From NCBI GenBank assembly GCA_002070395.1, contig MWDE01000004.1, positions 1 through 64,000 on the forward strand: 64,000 bases of DNA, in the 5' to 3' direction. This document shows, one piece after another, positions 24,290 through 33,368 of the stretch (position 1 is its first letter; each line of letters begins with the position of its first letter). The translations under genes were made by a program, and so were the position numbers. This stretch comes from Synergistetes bacterium ADurb.Bin155. Lineage in GTDB: Bacteria; Synergistota; Synergistia; Synergistales; Thermovirgaceae. The notes under the pieces are model-generated. The model was not told the origin of the DNA. It saw only the letters and a program-made list of their open reading frames with translations, and ran no database searches.

Positions 24290-25512
24290 TATCCCTCTGG
24301 GAAACAACGAGGATCTCCTCCAGGGCACTGGCCGTCAACAAGATGCGCTCGGCCCTGACCATGCTGGGGATAATCATCGGCGTCATGGCGGTGATCATGA
24401 TGTTTGCCATCGGGGCGGGCGCCAATCGGGAGATCTCCGACCGGTTTTCCAGCATGGGGAGCAACCTGCTGACGGTGAGACCCGGGGCCGTACAGGCGCC
24501 GGGCGGCGTGCGGAGCGGTTCGGTCAACACCCTCACCGTGGACGACGCCAGGGCGATCGCGGAGGAGTGCGCAGCCGTGGCCTACGCCGCCCCCGTATAC
24601 GGCGGCAGCGCCCAGGTCGTCTACGGCAACCAGAACTGGTCCACAAACATCACGGGGACGACGCCCGATTACCTCTTCGTCCAGGACTGGACCATGGAGT
24701 CGGGCACGGTCTTCACCGACCAGGACGTGAGGAGCGCCACTAAGGTCTGCATCGTGGGCAAGACCATTGTGGACAACCTCTTCGGCGGGGAGAACCCCCT
24801 CGGGAAGACCGTGAGGGTCAGGAACGTCCCCATGGTTGTGGTCGGGGTCCTGGGCGAGATTGGGACGAACCTCATGGGCAGGGACCAGGACGACATCGTC
24901 CTTGTACCGGTGACGACAGCCCAGAGGAGGCTCTTCAGCTCTTCCAGGTCGGGTTCGGTCTCGACCATCATGGTGAAGGCCCAAAGTTCGGAATTGCTGG
25001 GAGCAGCCCAGGACCAGGTCGCGTCGCTCCTTGCGATGAGGCACCGCATCCGCGAGGGTGGCGAGGAGGACTTCACCGTGCGCAACATGGCCCAGATGAT
25101 CGAGAACGCCAAGGCCGCTACGAGGACCATGACGCTGCTCCTCACGGCGGTGGCGGGGGTCTCCCTTCTCGTGGGCGGGATAGGGATCATGAACATCATG
25201 CTGGTCTCCGTCACGGAGAGGACCCGAGAGATAGGCATCCGGATGGCCCTGGGGGCCAAGACCATCGACATAAGGCTCCAGTTCCTCGTGGAGGCCCTTA
25301 TGCTCTCCCTGCTCGGGGGAGCGACCGGCATAATCCTCGGCGTGGCGGGAGCCCTGTCCATATCGAGGGGCTTCGGCTGGGCCGTGGAGGTCTCCCCCTT
25401 CTCGATCTCCCTGGCCTTCGGTTTCTCGGCCTTCGTGGGCGTTTTCTTCGGGTATTACCCTGCCTGGAAGGCCTCCCTTCTCAACCCCATCGAGGCCCTG
25501 AGGTACGAATAG
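24286..25512 (+). CDS. MacB-type ABC transporter permease
   Basis: This 408-aa permease has the mechanotransmission-type topology: TM1 (MLGIIIGVMAVIMMFAIGAG, about 25-44), a large periplasmic domain (about 50-275) and three C-terminal TM segments, with the FtsX-family block GIMNIMLVSVTERTREIGIR near 300. With the preceding MacA-like adaptor, TolC and ATPase it forms a complete tripartite pump that exports substrates from the periplasm. Macrolides, peptides or lipids are known substrates of relatives; the actual one is unknown. ATGA overlap with the ATPase gene. Confidence 0.93.
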   Translation: MISLWETTRISSRALAVNKMRSALTMLGIIIGVMAVIMMFAIGAGANREISDRFSSMGSNLLTVRPGAVQAPGGVRSGSVNTLTVDDARAIAEECAAVAYAAPVYGGSAQVVYGNQNWSTNITGTTPDYLFVQDWTMESGTVFTDQDVRSATKVCIVGKTIVDNLFGGENPLGKTVRVRNVPMVVVGVLGEIGTNLMGRDQDDIVLVPVTTAQRRLFSSSRSGSVSTIMVKAQSSELLGAAQDQVASLLAMRHRIREGGEEDFTVRNMAQMIENAKAATRTMTLLLTAVAGVSLLVGGIGIMNIMLVSVTERTREIGIRMALGAKTIDIRLQFLVEALMLSLLGGATGIILGVAGALSISRGFGWAVEVSPFSISLAFGFSAFVGVFFGYYPAWKASLLNPIEALRYE

Positions 25513-25582
25513 GGACAATACCGCATGGGAGGGGGCATCCCTTATAATCGGGCCATCTCGTCAGACCGGGAGTGATGCCCCC

Positions 25583-26395
25583 TTGTTGAGGGAACCCGTC
25601 GTCCTATACCTTTTCTCCGGCTCCGGGAATACCCATGCCGTGGCCGGGAGGGTCGTAAAGACCCTGCTCGAGGAAGGGATCGCCGCCCAGTTGAGGCCCC
25701 TCGAAAGGAGCGATCCCGGGTATACGATTCCCGCCGGCACCGTCGGCCTGGCCTTCCCGGTGGCCCTGTTCTCAACCTATCCCTTCGTTTGGGAGTTCGC
25801 CGAAAATCTGGCCCCGGGACGGGGCAAGGGGATCTTCATGGTGGACACCCTGGCCGGCTTCAGCGGCGGGGTGGTGGGTCCGATGAAAAGGGTCGTTTCC
25901 GCCAGGGGTTACCACCCCGTAGGGGCCGTTGAGATACGGATGCCCTCAAATTACGCCAGGACCGAGCAGGAGGGACCCAAGGACGACCGGTTGCGACGCC
26001 GTGGGCTGAAAAAGGCTGCTGCCTTCGCGAGAAACCTGGTCGCGGGGAGGACTTCCTGGCGATCCATCCCCCTGCTGCCGGAGTTGATAAAGAGGCTGGG
26101 CCGAAGCCCCCAGGGAAGGGCCTGGGCGGCTCTTCGCGGGAAGTACCCTCTATCGGTCGATGTGGAAAAATGCGCCCGGTGCGGCCTTTGCGCCGAGGTC
26201 TGCCCCGTCTCGAACATCACCATGGAGGCCTTTCCCCGTTTCGGTGAGGGTTGCCTCTTCTGCCAGCGGTGCGTGTCGCTCTGCCCCAGGGAAGCCATCG
26301 GTGTGAAGGGCCGGCCCTTTGTGCCCTACCGGGGGTCGCCCCGGCGGGAGATGCTCGAACTGGCCGGCGTGAGCCTCGATTACTATCAATACTGA
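25583..26395 (+). CDS. EFR1-type flavodoxin-ferredoxin fusion protein
   Basis: This 270-aa electron carrier has an N-terminal flavodoxin-like part (LYLFSGSGNTHAVAGRVV at about 9-26, phosphate-binding loop for FMN) and a C-terminal double [4Fe-4S] ferredoxin (CARCGLCAEVCPV near 197 and CLFCQRCVSLCPREA near 224). This layout matches EFR1-family ferrodoxins of anaerobes. The start is TTG with GGGAGTG 8 nt upstream; a TATAAT lies at 25543-25548. It is the only gene on its short transcript, and its redox partner is unknown. Confidence 0.88.
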   Translation: MLREPVVLYLFSGSGNTHAVAGRVVKTLLEEGIAAQLRPLERSDPGYTIPAGTVGLAFPVALFSTYPFVWEFAENLAPGRGKGIFMVDTLAGFSGGVVGPMKRVVSARGYHPVGAVEIRMPSNYARTEQEGPKDDRLRRRGLKKAAAFARNLVAGRTSWRSIPLLPELIKRLGRSPQGRAWAALRGKYPLSVDVEKCARCGLCAEVCPVSNITMEAFPRFGEGCLFCQRCVSLCPREAIGVKGRPFVPYRGSPRREMLELAGVSLDYYQY

Positions 26396-26470
26396 GACCC
26401 CGGCAAAGCTACGGGCGAGGCCAGGAACGCGAATAAAGCGCGGACAGTCAGGCGGAGGTGACCGGATGGG

Positions 26471-27271
26471 CTATTTCCCCGTCTTTTGGGCCTTTCGCTG
26501 CCGGTGGCGTATGAATATGACCCGGTTGCCCGATTCTCCATTTACGGCCCGGGATTCCACCTCGAAGAGCCCCGTAGCCTTCACCAGGGAACTCAGCTTC
26601 CTGAACCCGTAGTTCCGGGAGTCGAAGGAAGGGGACTGGTTGGAGATGTGCTGTCCCACGTTGCCGAGGGCGGCCCAACCGTCCTCGTCGGCCACGGCGT
26701 CGACGCTGTTGCGGAGAAGGTTAGTCAGCTTCGTGTCGCCCCTGAGCAGCTTCGGGGTCTGTTTCTTTTTCGCCGCCTGTTCTTCCTCCCCGGCGGGATG
26801 CTCCGATTCGTCCTCCTCCGCCTGTTTCTCCAGGATCTCGGTGTAGATGAACTTGTCACAGGCGCTGACGAAGGCGTTGGGGGTTCCCTTTTTCCCGAAC
26901 CCGTAGACGGTGATCCCGCCCTCCCTGATGCGGGTCGCCAGGCGCGTGAAGTCACTGTCGCTGGAGACCAGGCAGAAGCCGTCAAAACGGTTGGAGTAGA
27001 GCAGGTCCATGGCATCGATGATCATGGCGCTGTCGGTGGCATTCTTGCCGACGGTGTAGTGGAACTGCTGGATGGGGTGGATGGCGTAGGTCAGCAGGAC
27101 CTCCTTCCAGCCCTTGAGGTAGGGTGACGTCCAGTCTCCGTATATCCTCTTAACGCTGGCCATGCCGTACTTTGCGATCTCGGCGAAAAGGTACTCGATC
27201 ACCGACGGGGACGTGTTGTCCGCGTCGATCAGCACCGCCAGGTTCTGTTGTCTTTCGGGTTCTGCGACCAT
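26471..27271 (-). CDS. NYN-domain (LabA-type) predicted RNase with C-terminal OST-HTH/LOTUS domain
   Basis: This 266-aa protein has an N-terminal NYN (PIN-like) domain with the acidic pattern LAVLIDADNTSPS (about 11-23), KNATDSAMIIDAMDLL (about 76) and LVSSDSDFTRLATRIREGG (about 101), compatible with metal-dependent RNA cleavage. A charged linker of Glu and Lys (about 150-172) leads to an OST-HTH/LOTUS-like domain (LLRNSVDAVADEDGWAALG to the end), thought to bind RNA. GGGAGGAAG precedes the ATG. It is a lone gene; the biological target is unknown. Confidence 0.85.
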   Translation of the reverse strand: MVAEPERQQNLAVLIDADNTSPSVIEYLFAEIAKYGMASVKRIYGDWTSPYLKGWKEVLLTYAIHPIQQFHYTVGKNATDSAMIIDAMDLLYSNRFDGFCLVSSDSDFTRLATRIREGGITVYGFGKKGTPNAFVSACDKFIYTEILEKQAEEDESEHPAGEEEQAAKKKQTPKLLRGDTKLTNLLRNSVDAVADEDGWAALGNVGQHISNQSPSFDSRNYGFRKLSSLVKATGLFEVESRAVNGESGNRVIFIRHRQRKAQKTGK

Positions 27272-27456
27272 TTCTCTTCCTCCCGGGTTCGTCTTGAGCA
27301 GCCGACATGATTATAAGCCATCGACGGGCGGTCCCCGTCATCTTATGCCGGGGGGCCTTGAAACCCCCGGGTCTTGGGAGTATAAATATCGCTTGTGCCG
27401 ACAGGCCGACCCCGAGGTCGCCCCTTCATCATGTTACAGGGTGATCCGGGGCGGGC

Positions 27457-27484
27457 TTGACGCGATTTATCCTTTTACTACAAT
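27457..27484 (+). promoter_or_regulatory. Promoter of the SLC13/ArsB permease gene
   Basis: TTGACG (27457-27462) and TACAAT (27479-27484) are separated by 16 nt and lie about 65 bp upstream of the permease ATG. The remainder of the interval 27272-27548 has no gene. Confidence 0.55.
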
Positions 27485-27548
27485 GAATATCCGTCCGCCC
27501 TGTAATGGCGAAGGGATCGGGCCGGATAACGGGGGAAGGTACCTGGGC

Positions 27549-28832
27549 ATGTCGATCCAAGCAGTAGCCGCATCGGTGGTCTTCATACTGACGATAATGG
27601 TCATAGCGACGGGCAAGATGCGCAGGAGCGTGGCGGCGCTCCTGGCGGCGAGCTTGCTCATGGGGTTGAACATCATCCCCGCCCAGAAGGCGGTCTCCTA
27701 CATCGATTTCAACACCATCGGGCTTCTCATGGGGATGATGATCATCGTAGGCGTCATCTCCGGCACGGGGCTTTTCCAGTACATCGCCGTCCTCACCGTC
27801 AAGGCCACCGGCGGCAGGATCCACTTGACCTACATAGCGGTGCTGGCGGTAACGGCGCTCCTCTCGGCTTTCCTCGACAACGTCACCACGGTCCTCCTCA
27901 TAAGCCCCGTGGTGATATCCCTCGTGGACCTGATGGACGTAGACCCCTTCCCGTTCCTCATAGGGGAGGCCTTCGCCTCGAATATCGGGGGTACTGCCAC
28001 CCTCGTAGGCGACCCCCCCAATATGATCATCGGCTCCTTCGCCCACTTCTCCTTCATGGATTTCATCGTCAACCTGACACCGGCCGTGGCCCTGGTGATG
28101 GTCATCGTGACAGCCTGGCTCCTGTACCACTTCAGGAAGGACCTGGAGGGCGGCGAAAGGGCCACGGAGCGTATCGCCAAGGTCGACGAATCAAAACTGA
28201 TAAAGGACAGGGGGCTCATGATCAGGGCCTCGACAGCGATGGCGCTCGTCGTGGCCGGTTTCGTGGTCCATCACATCCTGGACCTGCCCGCTTCGGTCAT
28301 AGCCCTTTTGGGCGCGACGGTCCTTCTAGCTGTGGTCCCCGTGGACGGGGACGAGGTGATCCACCGGGACATCGAGTGGCCAACGATCATGTTTTTCGTC
28401 TCGCTCTTCATCATCGTCGGCGCCCTCAACGAGACGGGTGTCATAACCGCCGCTTCGGAACTGTTCATTTCCTTTTTCAAGGGCCGACCGCTGGCCGCCA
28501 TGGTCGCCATGCTGTGGTTTTCCGGCCTGGTCTGCGCCTTCATCAATAATGTGGCCTTCACGGTCACCTTCGTATACGTAGCCCGGGACTTGGCCGCCTC
28601 CACGGGGATGGCCGCGGCCCCCTTGTTCTGGGCCCTGTCGCTGGGGGCCTGCCTGGGAGGCAACGGGACTTTCCTTGGCGCCGCGGCGAACGTGGTCGTG
28701 GCCGATATAGCGGAAAAAAGCGGCAACCGGATCAACTTCAGGACCTTCATGAGGACGGGGCTCAAGGTGGTCTTCATCTCCCTGATCACCGCTAGCCTCT
28801 ATATCGTGATCCGGTGGGGGGGGCTTTTCTGA
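27549..28832 (+). CDS. SLC13 / ArsB-NhaD superfamily permease
   Basis: This 427-aa inner-membrane transporter has about 11-12 hydrophobic segments. Ion transporter superfamily signatures are visible: LLSAFLDNVTTVLLISPVVI near residue 103, NIGGTATLVGDPPNMIIGS near 147, and in the second repeat VCAFINNVAFTVTFV and LGACLGGNGTFLGAAANVV. Members export arsenite or exchange Na+/H+ or take up dicarboxylates, and the substrate cannot be fixed from sequence alone. The ATG at 27549 has GGGGGAAGG upstream; an in-frame frame extending to 27162 is non-coding leader. A tandem CBS-domain protein follows. Confidence 0.9.
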   Translation: MSIQAVAASVVFILTIMVIATGKMRRSVAALLAASLLMGLNIIPAQKAVSYIDFNTIGLLMGMMIIVGVISGTGLFQYIAVLTVKATGGRIHLTYIAVLAVTALLSAFLDNVTTVLLISPVVISLVDLMDVDPFPFLIGEAFASNIGGTATLVGDPPNMIIGSFAHFSFMDFIVNLTPAVALVMVIVTAWLLYHFRKDLEGGERATERIAKVDESKLIKDRGLMIRASTAMALVVAGFVVHHILDLPASVIALLGATVLLAVVPVDGDEVIHRDIEWPTIMFFVSLFIIVGALNETGVITAASELFISFFKGRPLAAMVAMLWFSGLVCAFINNVAFTVTFVYVARDLAASTGMAAAPLFWALSLGACLGGNGTFLGAAANVVVADIAEKSGNRINFRTFMRTGLKVVFISLITASLYIVIRWGGLF

Positions 28833-28905
28833 TGGGAGGCGTCCCTGTTTACCTCCCGCCCCGGAAGGAAGATACTTGTCGGAACCAGGAAAGGGGGGCT
28901 CACCA

Positions 28906-29361
28906 ATGCTCGTGGGTGATCTGATGGACAGGGACCTGACCGCCGTTTCACCGGGAACGACCATCGCGGAAGCCGTGGAGATAATGGCCGGGCAGAGAGT
29001 CACGGGTATTCCCGTCGTCGGTGACGACGGGAAGGTCGTGGGCTTCCTCAGCGAGAAGGATATCGTAAAAGCGGCCTTGCCCGGCTATTTCGACCTTTTG
29101 CGGGATTCCTCCTTTTTGCCGGATTACGGCCAGTTCCAGAAAAGGCTCCAGGGGATAAGCCTCGAAAGGGTCGACAAGTACATGCAGACCCAGGTGATCG
29201 TGTTGGACGAGCAGGATACGGACCTGAACGCCGCTATGGTGCTGATAACGAAAAGCCTGAAGAGGGCCCCCGTCGTGAAAGACGGGGTCTTCTCGGGGGT
29301 TCTGAGCAGGTCAGACCTGTTGGATTACATACTTCACTCTAAAAAGGAACCCTCCGACTGA
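28906..29361 (+). CDS. Tandem CBS-domain protein
   Basis: This 151-aa protein consists of two CBS motifs (about 3-60, LMDRDLTAVSPGTTIAEAV and GIPVVGDDGKVVGFLSEKDI; about 95-148, YMQTQVIVLDEQDTDLNAA and APVVKDGVFSGVLSRSDLL). CBS pairs bind adenosine nucleotides and often regulate neighbouring transporters or enzymes. AAAGGGGGG precedes the ATG. It follows the SLC13/ArsB permease by about 70 bp on the same strand, and it overlaps the start of the MoaD-like gene, so it may sense nucleotide status for either. Confidence 0.9.
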   Translation: MLVGDLMDRDLTAVSPGTTIAEAVEIMAGQRVTGIPVVGDDGKVVGFLSEKDIVKAALPGYFDLLRDSSFLPDYGQFQKRLQGISLERVDKYMQTQVIVLDEQDTDLNAAMVLITKSLKRAPVVKDGVFSGVLSRSDLLDYILHSKKEPSD

Positions 29362-29630
29362 TGAATGAAAAGGGCGTCCGCATCAAGTTCTTCGGCCCCT
29401 GGCAACGGGCCGCCGGGACGGTGGAGCTCTTTTTGCCGCTTGAGGAGCCCGTGACGGCCTCCAGCCTTGTGGAGAGGCTGGCCGGCGTTTACGGGGAGAG
29501 ATTCCCCGTCCGCGAGGAAGGGCTGATCTGCCTATACGACGAGGAAAGGGGCCCCAAGGCCCTCGACGGGTGCGAGGAGGTACCCCCGGGTTCCACGGTC
29601 CTCTTCCTGGGGGTCATCGAAAGTGGATAA
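29361..29630 (+). CDS. MoaD/ThiS-like beta-grasp protein lacking the terminal Gly-Gly
   Basis: This 89-aa protein resembles MoaD/ThiS sulfur carriers: VRIKFFGPWQRAAGTVELFLP at the start, VTASSLVERLAGVY, and VPPGSTVLFLGVIESG at the C-terminus. The usual C-terminal Gly-Gly needed for thiocarboxylate formation is replaced by Glu-Ser-Gly, so a sulfur-carrier role is uncertain. The ATG overlaps the CBS gene stop by one base. No adjacent MoaE, MoeB or ThiF gene is seen. Confidence 0.7.
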   Translation: MNEKGVRIKFFGPWQRAAGTVELFLPLEEPVTASSLVERLAGVYGERFPVREEGLICLYDEERGPKALDGCEEVPPGSTVLFLGVIESG

Positions 29631-29832
29631 GGAATGGAAGGATCGGTATGTCTCCTTTTGAGCAGCCGAGGGTGCCGTTATTTCATTTTCTTGAAATATT
29701 CATTGGGTGAGGCTATTGTTGACAGGGGAAAATAAAGTTATACTTATTGTTACAGTTTCCTAATACGCTGAAGAGGGGATCGAAGGCTACAGCGGAGAAG
29801 TATCGCGGAATCCAGGGGGAGGGCGATATTCC

Positions 29833-30093
29833 ATGGAAGTTCTCAAGGTCTCTGCAAACTCTCAGCCGAAGTCTGTTGCCGGTGCGATCGCGGCGGTCGT
29901 CAGGGAGAGCGGTGCCGTCGAGATCCAGGCGGTGGGGGCGGGGGCCGTCAACCAGACGGTCAAATCCATCGCGATAGCGAGGGGGTATGTCTCGCCCAAC
30001 GGGATCGATCTTGTCTGCATCCCTTCCTTCGCCAAGATAGATATCGATGGCGAGGAAAGGACGGCCATGAAGTTCCAGCTCGAGAACCGCTGA
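29833..30093 (+). CDS. spoVS: Stage V sporulation protein S (SpoVS) family
   Basis: This 86-aa Alba-like protein matches SpoVS almost end to end: EVLKVSANSQPKSVAGAIA, EIQAVGAGAVNQTVKSIAIA and ARGYVSPNGIDLVCIPSF. SpoVS binds nucleic acid and in Bacillus affects sporulation and septation, but the family is widespread in non-sporulating anaerobes and thermophiles. A possible promoter (TTGTTG at 29716, TATACT at 29739, 17-nt spacer) lies upstream. A strong terminator follows 28 bp after the stop, so it is a single-gene transcript. Confidence 0.93.
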   Translation: MEVLKVSANSQPKSVAGAIAAVVRESGAVEIQAVGAGAVNQTVKSIAIARGYVSPNGIDLVCIPSFAKIDIDGEERTAMKFQLENR

Positions 30094-30120
30094 GCCTCCT
30101 CGTAAACGATCCGGCAAGGA

Positions 30121-30154
30121 AAAACCGCGGCCCCCGGGGTCCGCGGTTTTTTTA
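30121..30154 (+). terminator. Rho-independent terminator after spoVS
   Basis: AAAAACCGCGG (30121-30131) pairs perfectly with CCGCGGTTTTT (30142-30152), with a C/G-rich apical part, and is followed by a T tract to 30154. It is the clearest intrinsic terminator in the window and may work on both strands because of the A tract on the left. Confidence 0.88.
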
Positions 30155-30186
30155 CGGTCTCCAGCGGGTAAGTGACCCGAGGCGGG

Positions 30187-30215
30187 TTCGTCCCGGACGA
30201 AAGTAGTGCTACAAT
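30187..30215 (+). promoter_or_regulatory. Candidate promoter of hisS-aspS
   Basis: TTCGTC (30187-30192) and TACAAT (30210-30215) are separated by 17 nt, about 45 bp upstream of the hisS ATG. The -35 box is a weak match. No T-box-like leader structure was noticed in the short interval. Confidence 0.4.
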
Positions 30216-30259
30216 CTAACGATCCCGATCAGGCATAAAAAAGCAGGGAGGGTTTTTTC

Positions 30260-31522
30260 ATGTCCAGCATCAAAGCCCCGCGGGGGGTCCGGGACATACT
30301 CCCCGGTGAATCGTGGAAGTGGGAGCATGTTTTTTCCGTCACGAGGAAGGTGGCCGGTGATTTCGGTTATCGCGAGGTCCACCTCCCCGTGTTCGAACAT
30401 ACCGAGCTTTTCTCCCGGGGCGTCGGAGAGACCACCGACGTGGTCGAGAAGGAGATGTACACCTTCGAGGACCGCTCCGGCCGAAGCCTTACCCTTCGCC
30501 CGGAACTTTCGGCATCCATGGTGAGGTCCTACCTGGAGAACAGGATGGACAAGCAGCACCAGCCGGCCAAGCTCTGGAGCGCGGGGCCCATGTTCCGCTA
30601 TGAAAGGCCCCAGAAGGGGCGATACCGCCAGTTCTGGCAGATAGACTTCGAGGCCATAGGAAGCCAGGACCCCCTCCTGGACGTGGAGTCCATAGAACTG
30701 TCCCTGGAGCTGTTCAGGAGGCTGGGCCTTTCCAACCTCGAGGTGCTCGTCAATTCCGTGGGGTGCCCGGCATGCCGGCCGGTCCACAGGAAAGCCCTCC
30801 AGGATTTCCTGAGGCCCAGGCTTAAGGAACTCTGTGAGTCCTGCCGCGGGAGGTTCGACCGCAACCCCTTGAGGATCCTGGATTGCAAGAATCCCGCCTG
30901 CCAGGCCATCACGGAGGACGCCCCCAGTACCATATCCTGCCTTTGCGACGAGTGCGCCGCGCACTTTGACGCCGTCAGGAAGGGGCTTGCGATGATCGGG
31001 GCCTCCTTCGAGGTAGACAACCGGCTCGTCCGGGGGCTTGATTATTACACCAAGACGGCCTATGAAGTCCTCTCGGGGGAACTGGGGGCCCAGAACGCCG
31101 TCTGCGGCGGGGGTCGCTATGATAACCTCGCCGAGTCCATCGGAGGTCCCCATACCCCCGGTATGGGTTTCGCCGCCGGCGTGGAAAGGATCGTCCTGAC
31201 CATGGAAGAGCAGGGCTGTTCCTTTGGAGAGCCGCCCCGATGCGATATTTTCGTGGTCCACGCTGACGACTCATCCCTGGACGCGGCAGTTTCAGCTCTT
31301 TACGATATCCGTCGGGCCGGGATGGCCGGCGACATGGATTACACCGGCAGGACCCTGAGAGCCCGCTTCAAGACGGCCGGCGCCAGTGGAGCGGCCTTCG
31401 CCTGTGTCCTCGGCCCCGAGGAGATAGCCTCGGGGAAGGTGACCCTGAAGGACCTCCGTTCCGGGGAACAGCAGGCTGTCGGCAGGGCGGAACTGGTGGG
31501 TTTCCTCAAGACGGTGCTTTAA
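30260..31522 (+). CDS. hisS: Histidyl-tRNA synthetase
   Basis: This 420-aa class II synthetase attaches histidine to tRNA-His. Motif 1 region (KAPRGVRDILPGE), motif 2 (FRYERPQKGRYRQFWQIDFE, about 114-133), the histidine A loop LVRGLDYYTKTAYEV and motif 3 GMGFAAGVERIVL (about 298-310) are present. An insert with four or more cysteines (CPACRP, CESCRG, CKNPACQ) around residues 170-220 suggests a zinc-binding module, seen in some bacterial HisS. It is followed 22 bp later by aspS, a common pairing. Confidence 0.96.
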   Translation: MSSIKAPRGVRDILPGESWKWEHVFSVTRKVAGDFGYREVHLPVFEHTELFSRGVGETTDVVEKEMYTFEDRSGRSLTLRPELSASMVRSYLENRMDKQHQPAKLWSAGPMFRYERPQKGRYRQFWQIDFEAIGSQDPLLDVESIELSLELFRRLGLSNLEVLVNSVGCPACRPVHRKALQDFLRPRLKELCESCRGRFDRNPLRILDCKNPACQAITEDAPSTISCLCDECAAHFDAVRKGLAMIGASFEVDNRLVRGLDYYTKTAYEVLSGELGAQNAVCGGGRYDNLAESIGGPHTPGMGFAAGVERIVLTMEEQGCSFGEPPRCDIFVVHADDSSLDAAVSALYDIRRAGMAGDMDYTGRTLRARFKTAGASGAAFACVLGPEEIASGKVTLKDLRSGEQQAVGRAELVGFLKTVL

Positions 31523-31544
31523 GAAGCGGGAAGAAGGGACTTGG

Positions 31545-33368
31545 ATGAAAGACCGTTTTTTCGACCAGGAGTGGAAGAGGAGCTCTTATTGTGGGAATAT
31601 CCCGGCAGCCGCCGGTGAGGGGGTCGGGGTGACCCTCAACGGGTGGCTTCGTCGGCGGAGAGACCTCGGCGGCATCATCTTCATCGAGTTGTGGGATCAT
31701 ACCGGCACGGTCCAGGTGGTATTAGGCCCAGAGATGGGAAAACTCTACGAGCAGGCCAAGGGTTTGCGGAACGAATTCGTCCTGGCCATAAAAGGCAAAG
31801 TAAGAAAGAGGCCCCCGGGGACGGAAAACCCCGCCATGGCCACCGGCGACAGGGAGGTCCTGGCCGAGGATTTCATCGTCCTTTCGCCCTCGAAGCCCCT
31901 TCCCTTTGAGATAACCGAAGCCGACGGCGTTGACGAGAACCTCCGGTTGAGGTCGAGGTACCTCGACCTCCGGAGGGGCTCCATGCAGGACAACCTGAGG
32001 TTGAGGAGCAGGGCCGCGGAGTTCACTCGGTCCTTCCTCGCCGGCGAGGGATTCATCGAGGTCGAGACGCCCATGCTGACCAAGTCGACCCCCGAGGGGG
32101 CCAGGGACTACCTCGTCCCGGCGAGAGTGACGCCCGGCCGTTTCTTCGCCCTTCCCCAGTCGCCACAGATCTTCAAGCAGATCCTCATGGTGGGCGGCAT
32201 CGATCGCTATTACCAGATAGTCAAGTGCTTCAGGGATGAAGACCTCCGGGCTGACCGGCAGCCCGAGTTTACCCAGATCGACGTCGAGATGGGTTTCATC
32301 ACCGAGGAGGACATCATGGCCCTCATGGAAGGGCTGATGAAGGGGCTTTTCCAGAGTGTCCTGGGCGATTGCCTGGAGGTCCCCTTCCCGGTGCTGCCCT
32401 GGCATGACGCCATCGACCGCTTCGGCAGCGACCGGCCCGACCTGAGGATCGAGGGGGAAGTGCAAGACCTGGACGAGTGCTTCCGGGAATGCACTTTCGA
32501 AGTCTTCCTAAAAACCCTCGAAGGGGGAGGTGTCGTCAGGGGGCTTCGCGTACCCGGCGGGGCCTCACTCTCGCGTAAGGAGATGTCGGACCTCGAGGCC
32601 AGGTCCAGGGAACTGGGGGCCTCAGGTCTAGCCTTCTTTTCACTCCGCGAGGCGGTCCTCAAGGGTCCCCTGGTCAAGCACCTTTCCAACGGGGCCCAGG
32701 CACTCCTCGTTGAAAGAACCGGCCTCAAGGAAGGGGACGCCCTCGCCGTCGCCGCGGGTCCCTGGAAGAAGACCTGCGAAGTGCTGGGCCAACTCAGGCT
32801 CGAGATAGGGGCAAGGTTCTTCCCCAGGAGGGAAGGGGCCTGGCACTTCCTTTGGGTCACCGATTTCCCCCTGCTGGAGTGGGACGACGAGGAACTCCGC
32901 TGGACGGCGGTCCACCACCCCTTTACCTCGCCGAACCTGCAGGACCTGGAAAAACTCGAGTCGGACCCCGGCCAGGTCAGGTCCAGGGCTTACGACCTGG
33001 TCCTGAACGGTACCGAGATAGGGGGGGGCTCCATCAGGATCCATGACCCCTCGCTCCAGCGGAGGGTCTTCGAGGTGATGGGCTTCACCCCGGAACGGGC
33101 CAGGGAGAGGTTCGGCTTCCTGATCGATGCCCTCGCCTCAGGTACTCCTCCCCATGGAGGGATTGCCATCGGTTTCGACAGGCTGGTCATGTTCCTGGCG
33201 GGCGTTCATTCAATACGGGATGTGATCGCTTTCCCGAAGACCCAGAAGGCCCAATGCCTCATGTCGGGCGCTCCCAACATCGTCGACCCCGGGCAGTTGG
33301 CCGAACTCCATATTTCCCTGGTCCCGAATGGGAAGGACCCAGGATGCTCCTCCGGGGACGGGGAGTGA
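31545..33368 (+). CDS. aspS: Aspartyl-tRNA synthetase, bacterial type
   Basis: This 607-aa enzyme has the bacterial AspRS layout: OB-fold anticodon-binding domain (about 1-110, GVTLNGWLRRRRDLGGIIFI), the class II catalytic core with motif 2 YYQIVKCFRDEDLRADRQPE (near 215), the GAD insertion domain (about 290-425) and motif 3 GIAIGFDRLVMFL (near 540). Whether it is discriminating or also charges tRNA-Asn cannot be decided here. It overlaps the small downstream gene by four bases. Confidence 0.96.
   Translation: MKDRFFDQEWKRSSYCGNIPAAAGEGVGVTLNGWLRRRRDLGGIIFIELWDHTGTVQVVLGPEMGKLYEQAKGLRNEFVLAIKGKVRKRPPGTENPAMATGDREVLAEDFIVLSPSKPLPFEITEADGVDENLRLRSRYLDLRRGSMQDNLRLRSRAAEFTRSFLAGEGFIEVETPMLTKSTPEGARDYLVPARVTPGRFFALPQSPQIFKQILMVGGIDRYYQIVKCFRDEDLRADRQPEFTQIDVEMGFITEEDIMALMEGLMKGLFQSVLGDCLEVPFPVLPWHDAIDRFGSDRPDLRIEGEVQDLDECFRECTFEVFLKTLEGGGVVRGLRVPGGASLSRKEMSDLEARSRELGASGLAFFSLREAVLKGPLVKHLSNGAQALLVERTGLKEGDALAVAAGPWKKTCEVLGQLRLEIGARFFPRREGAWHFLWVTDFPLLEWDDEELRWTAVHHPFTSPNLQDLEKLESDPGQVRSRAYDLVLNGTEIGGGSIRIHDPSLQRRVFEVMGFTPERARERFGFLIDALASGTPPHGGIAIGFDRLVMFLAGVHSIRDVIAFPKTQKAQCLMSGAPNIVDPGQLAELHISLVPNGKDPGCSSGDGE

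Noticed and set aside
29833-30093. SpoVS as evidence that the organism forms spores
   Set aside because: The family is common in non-sporulating anaerobes and no other sporulation gene is in the window.
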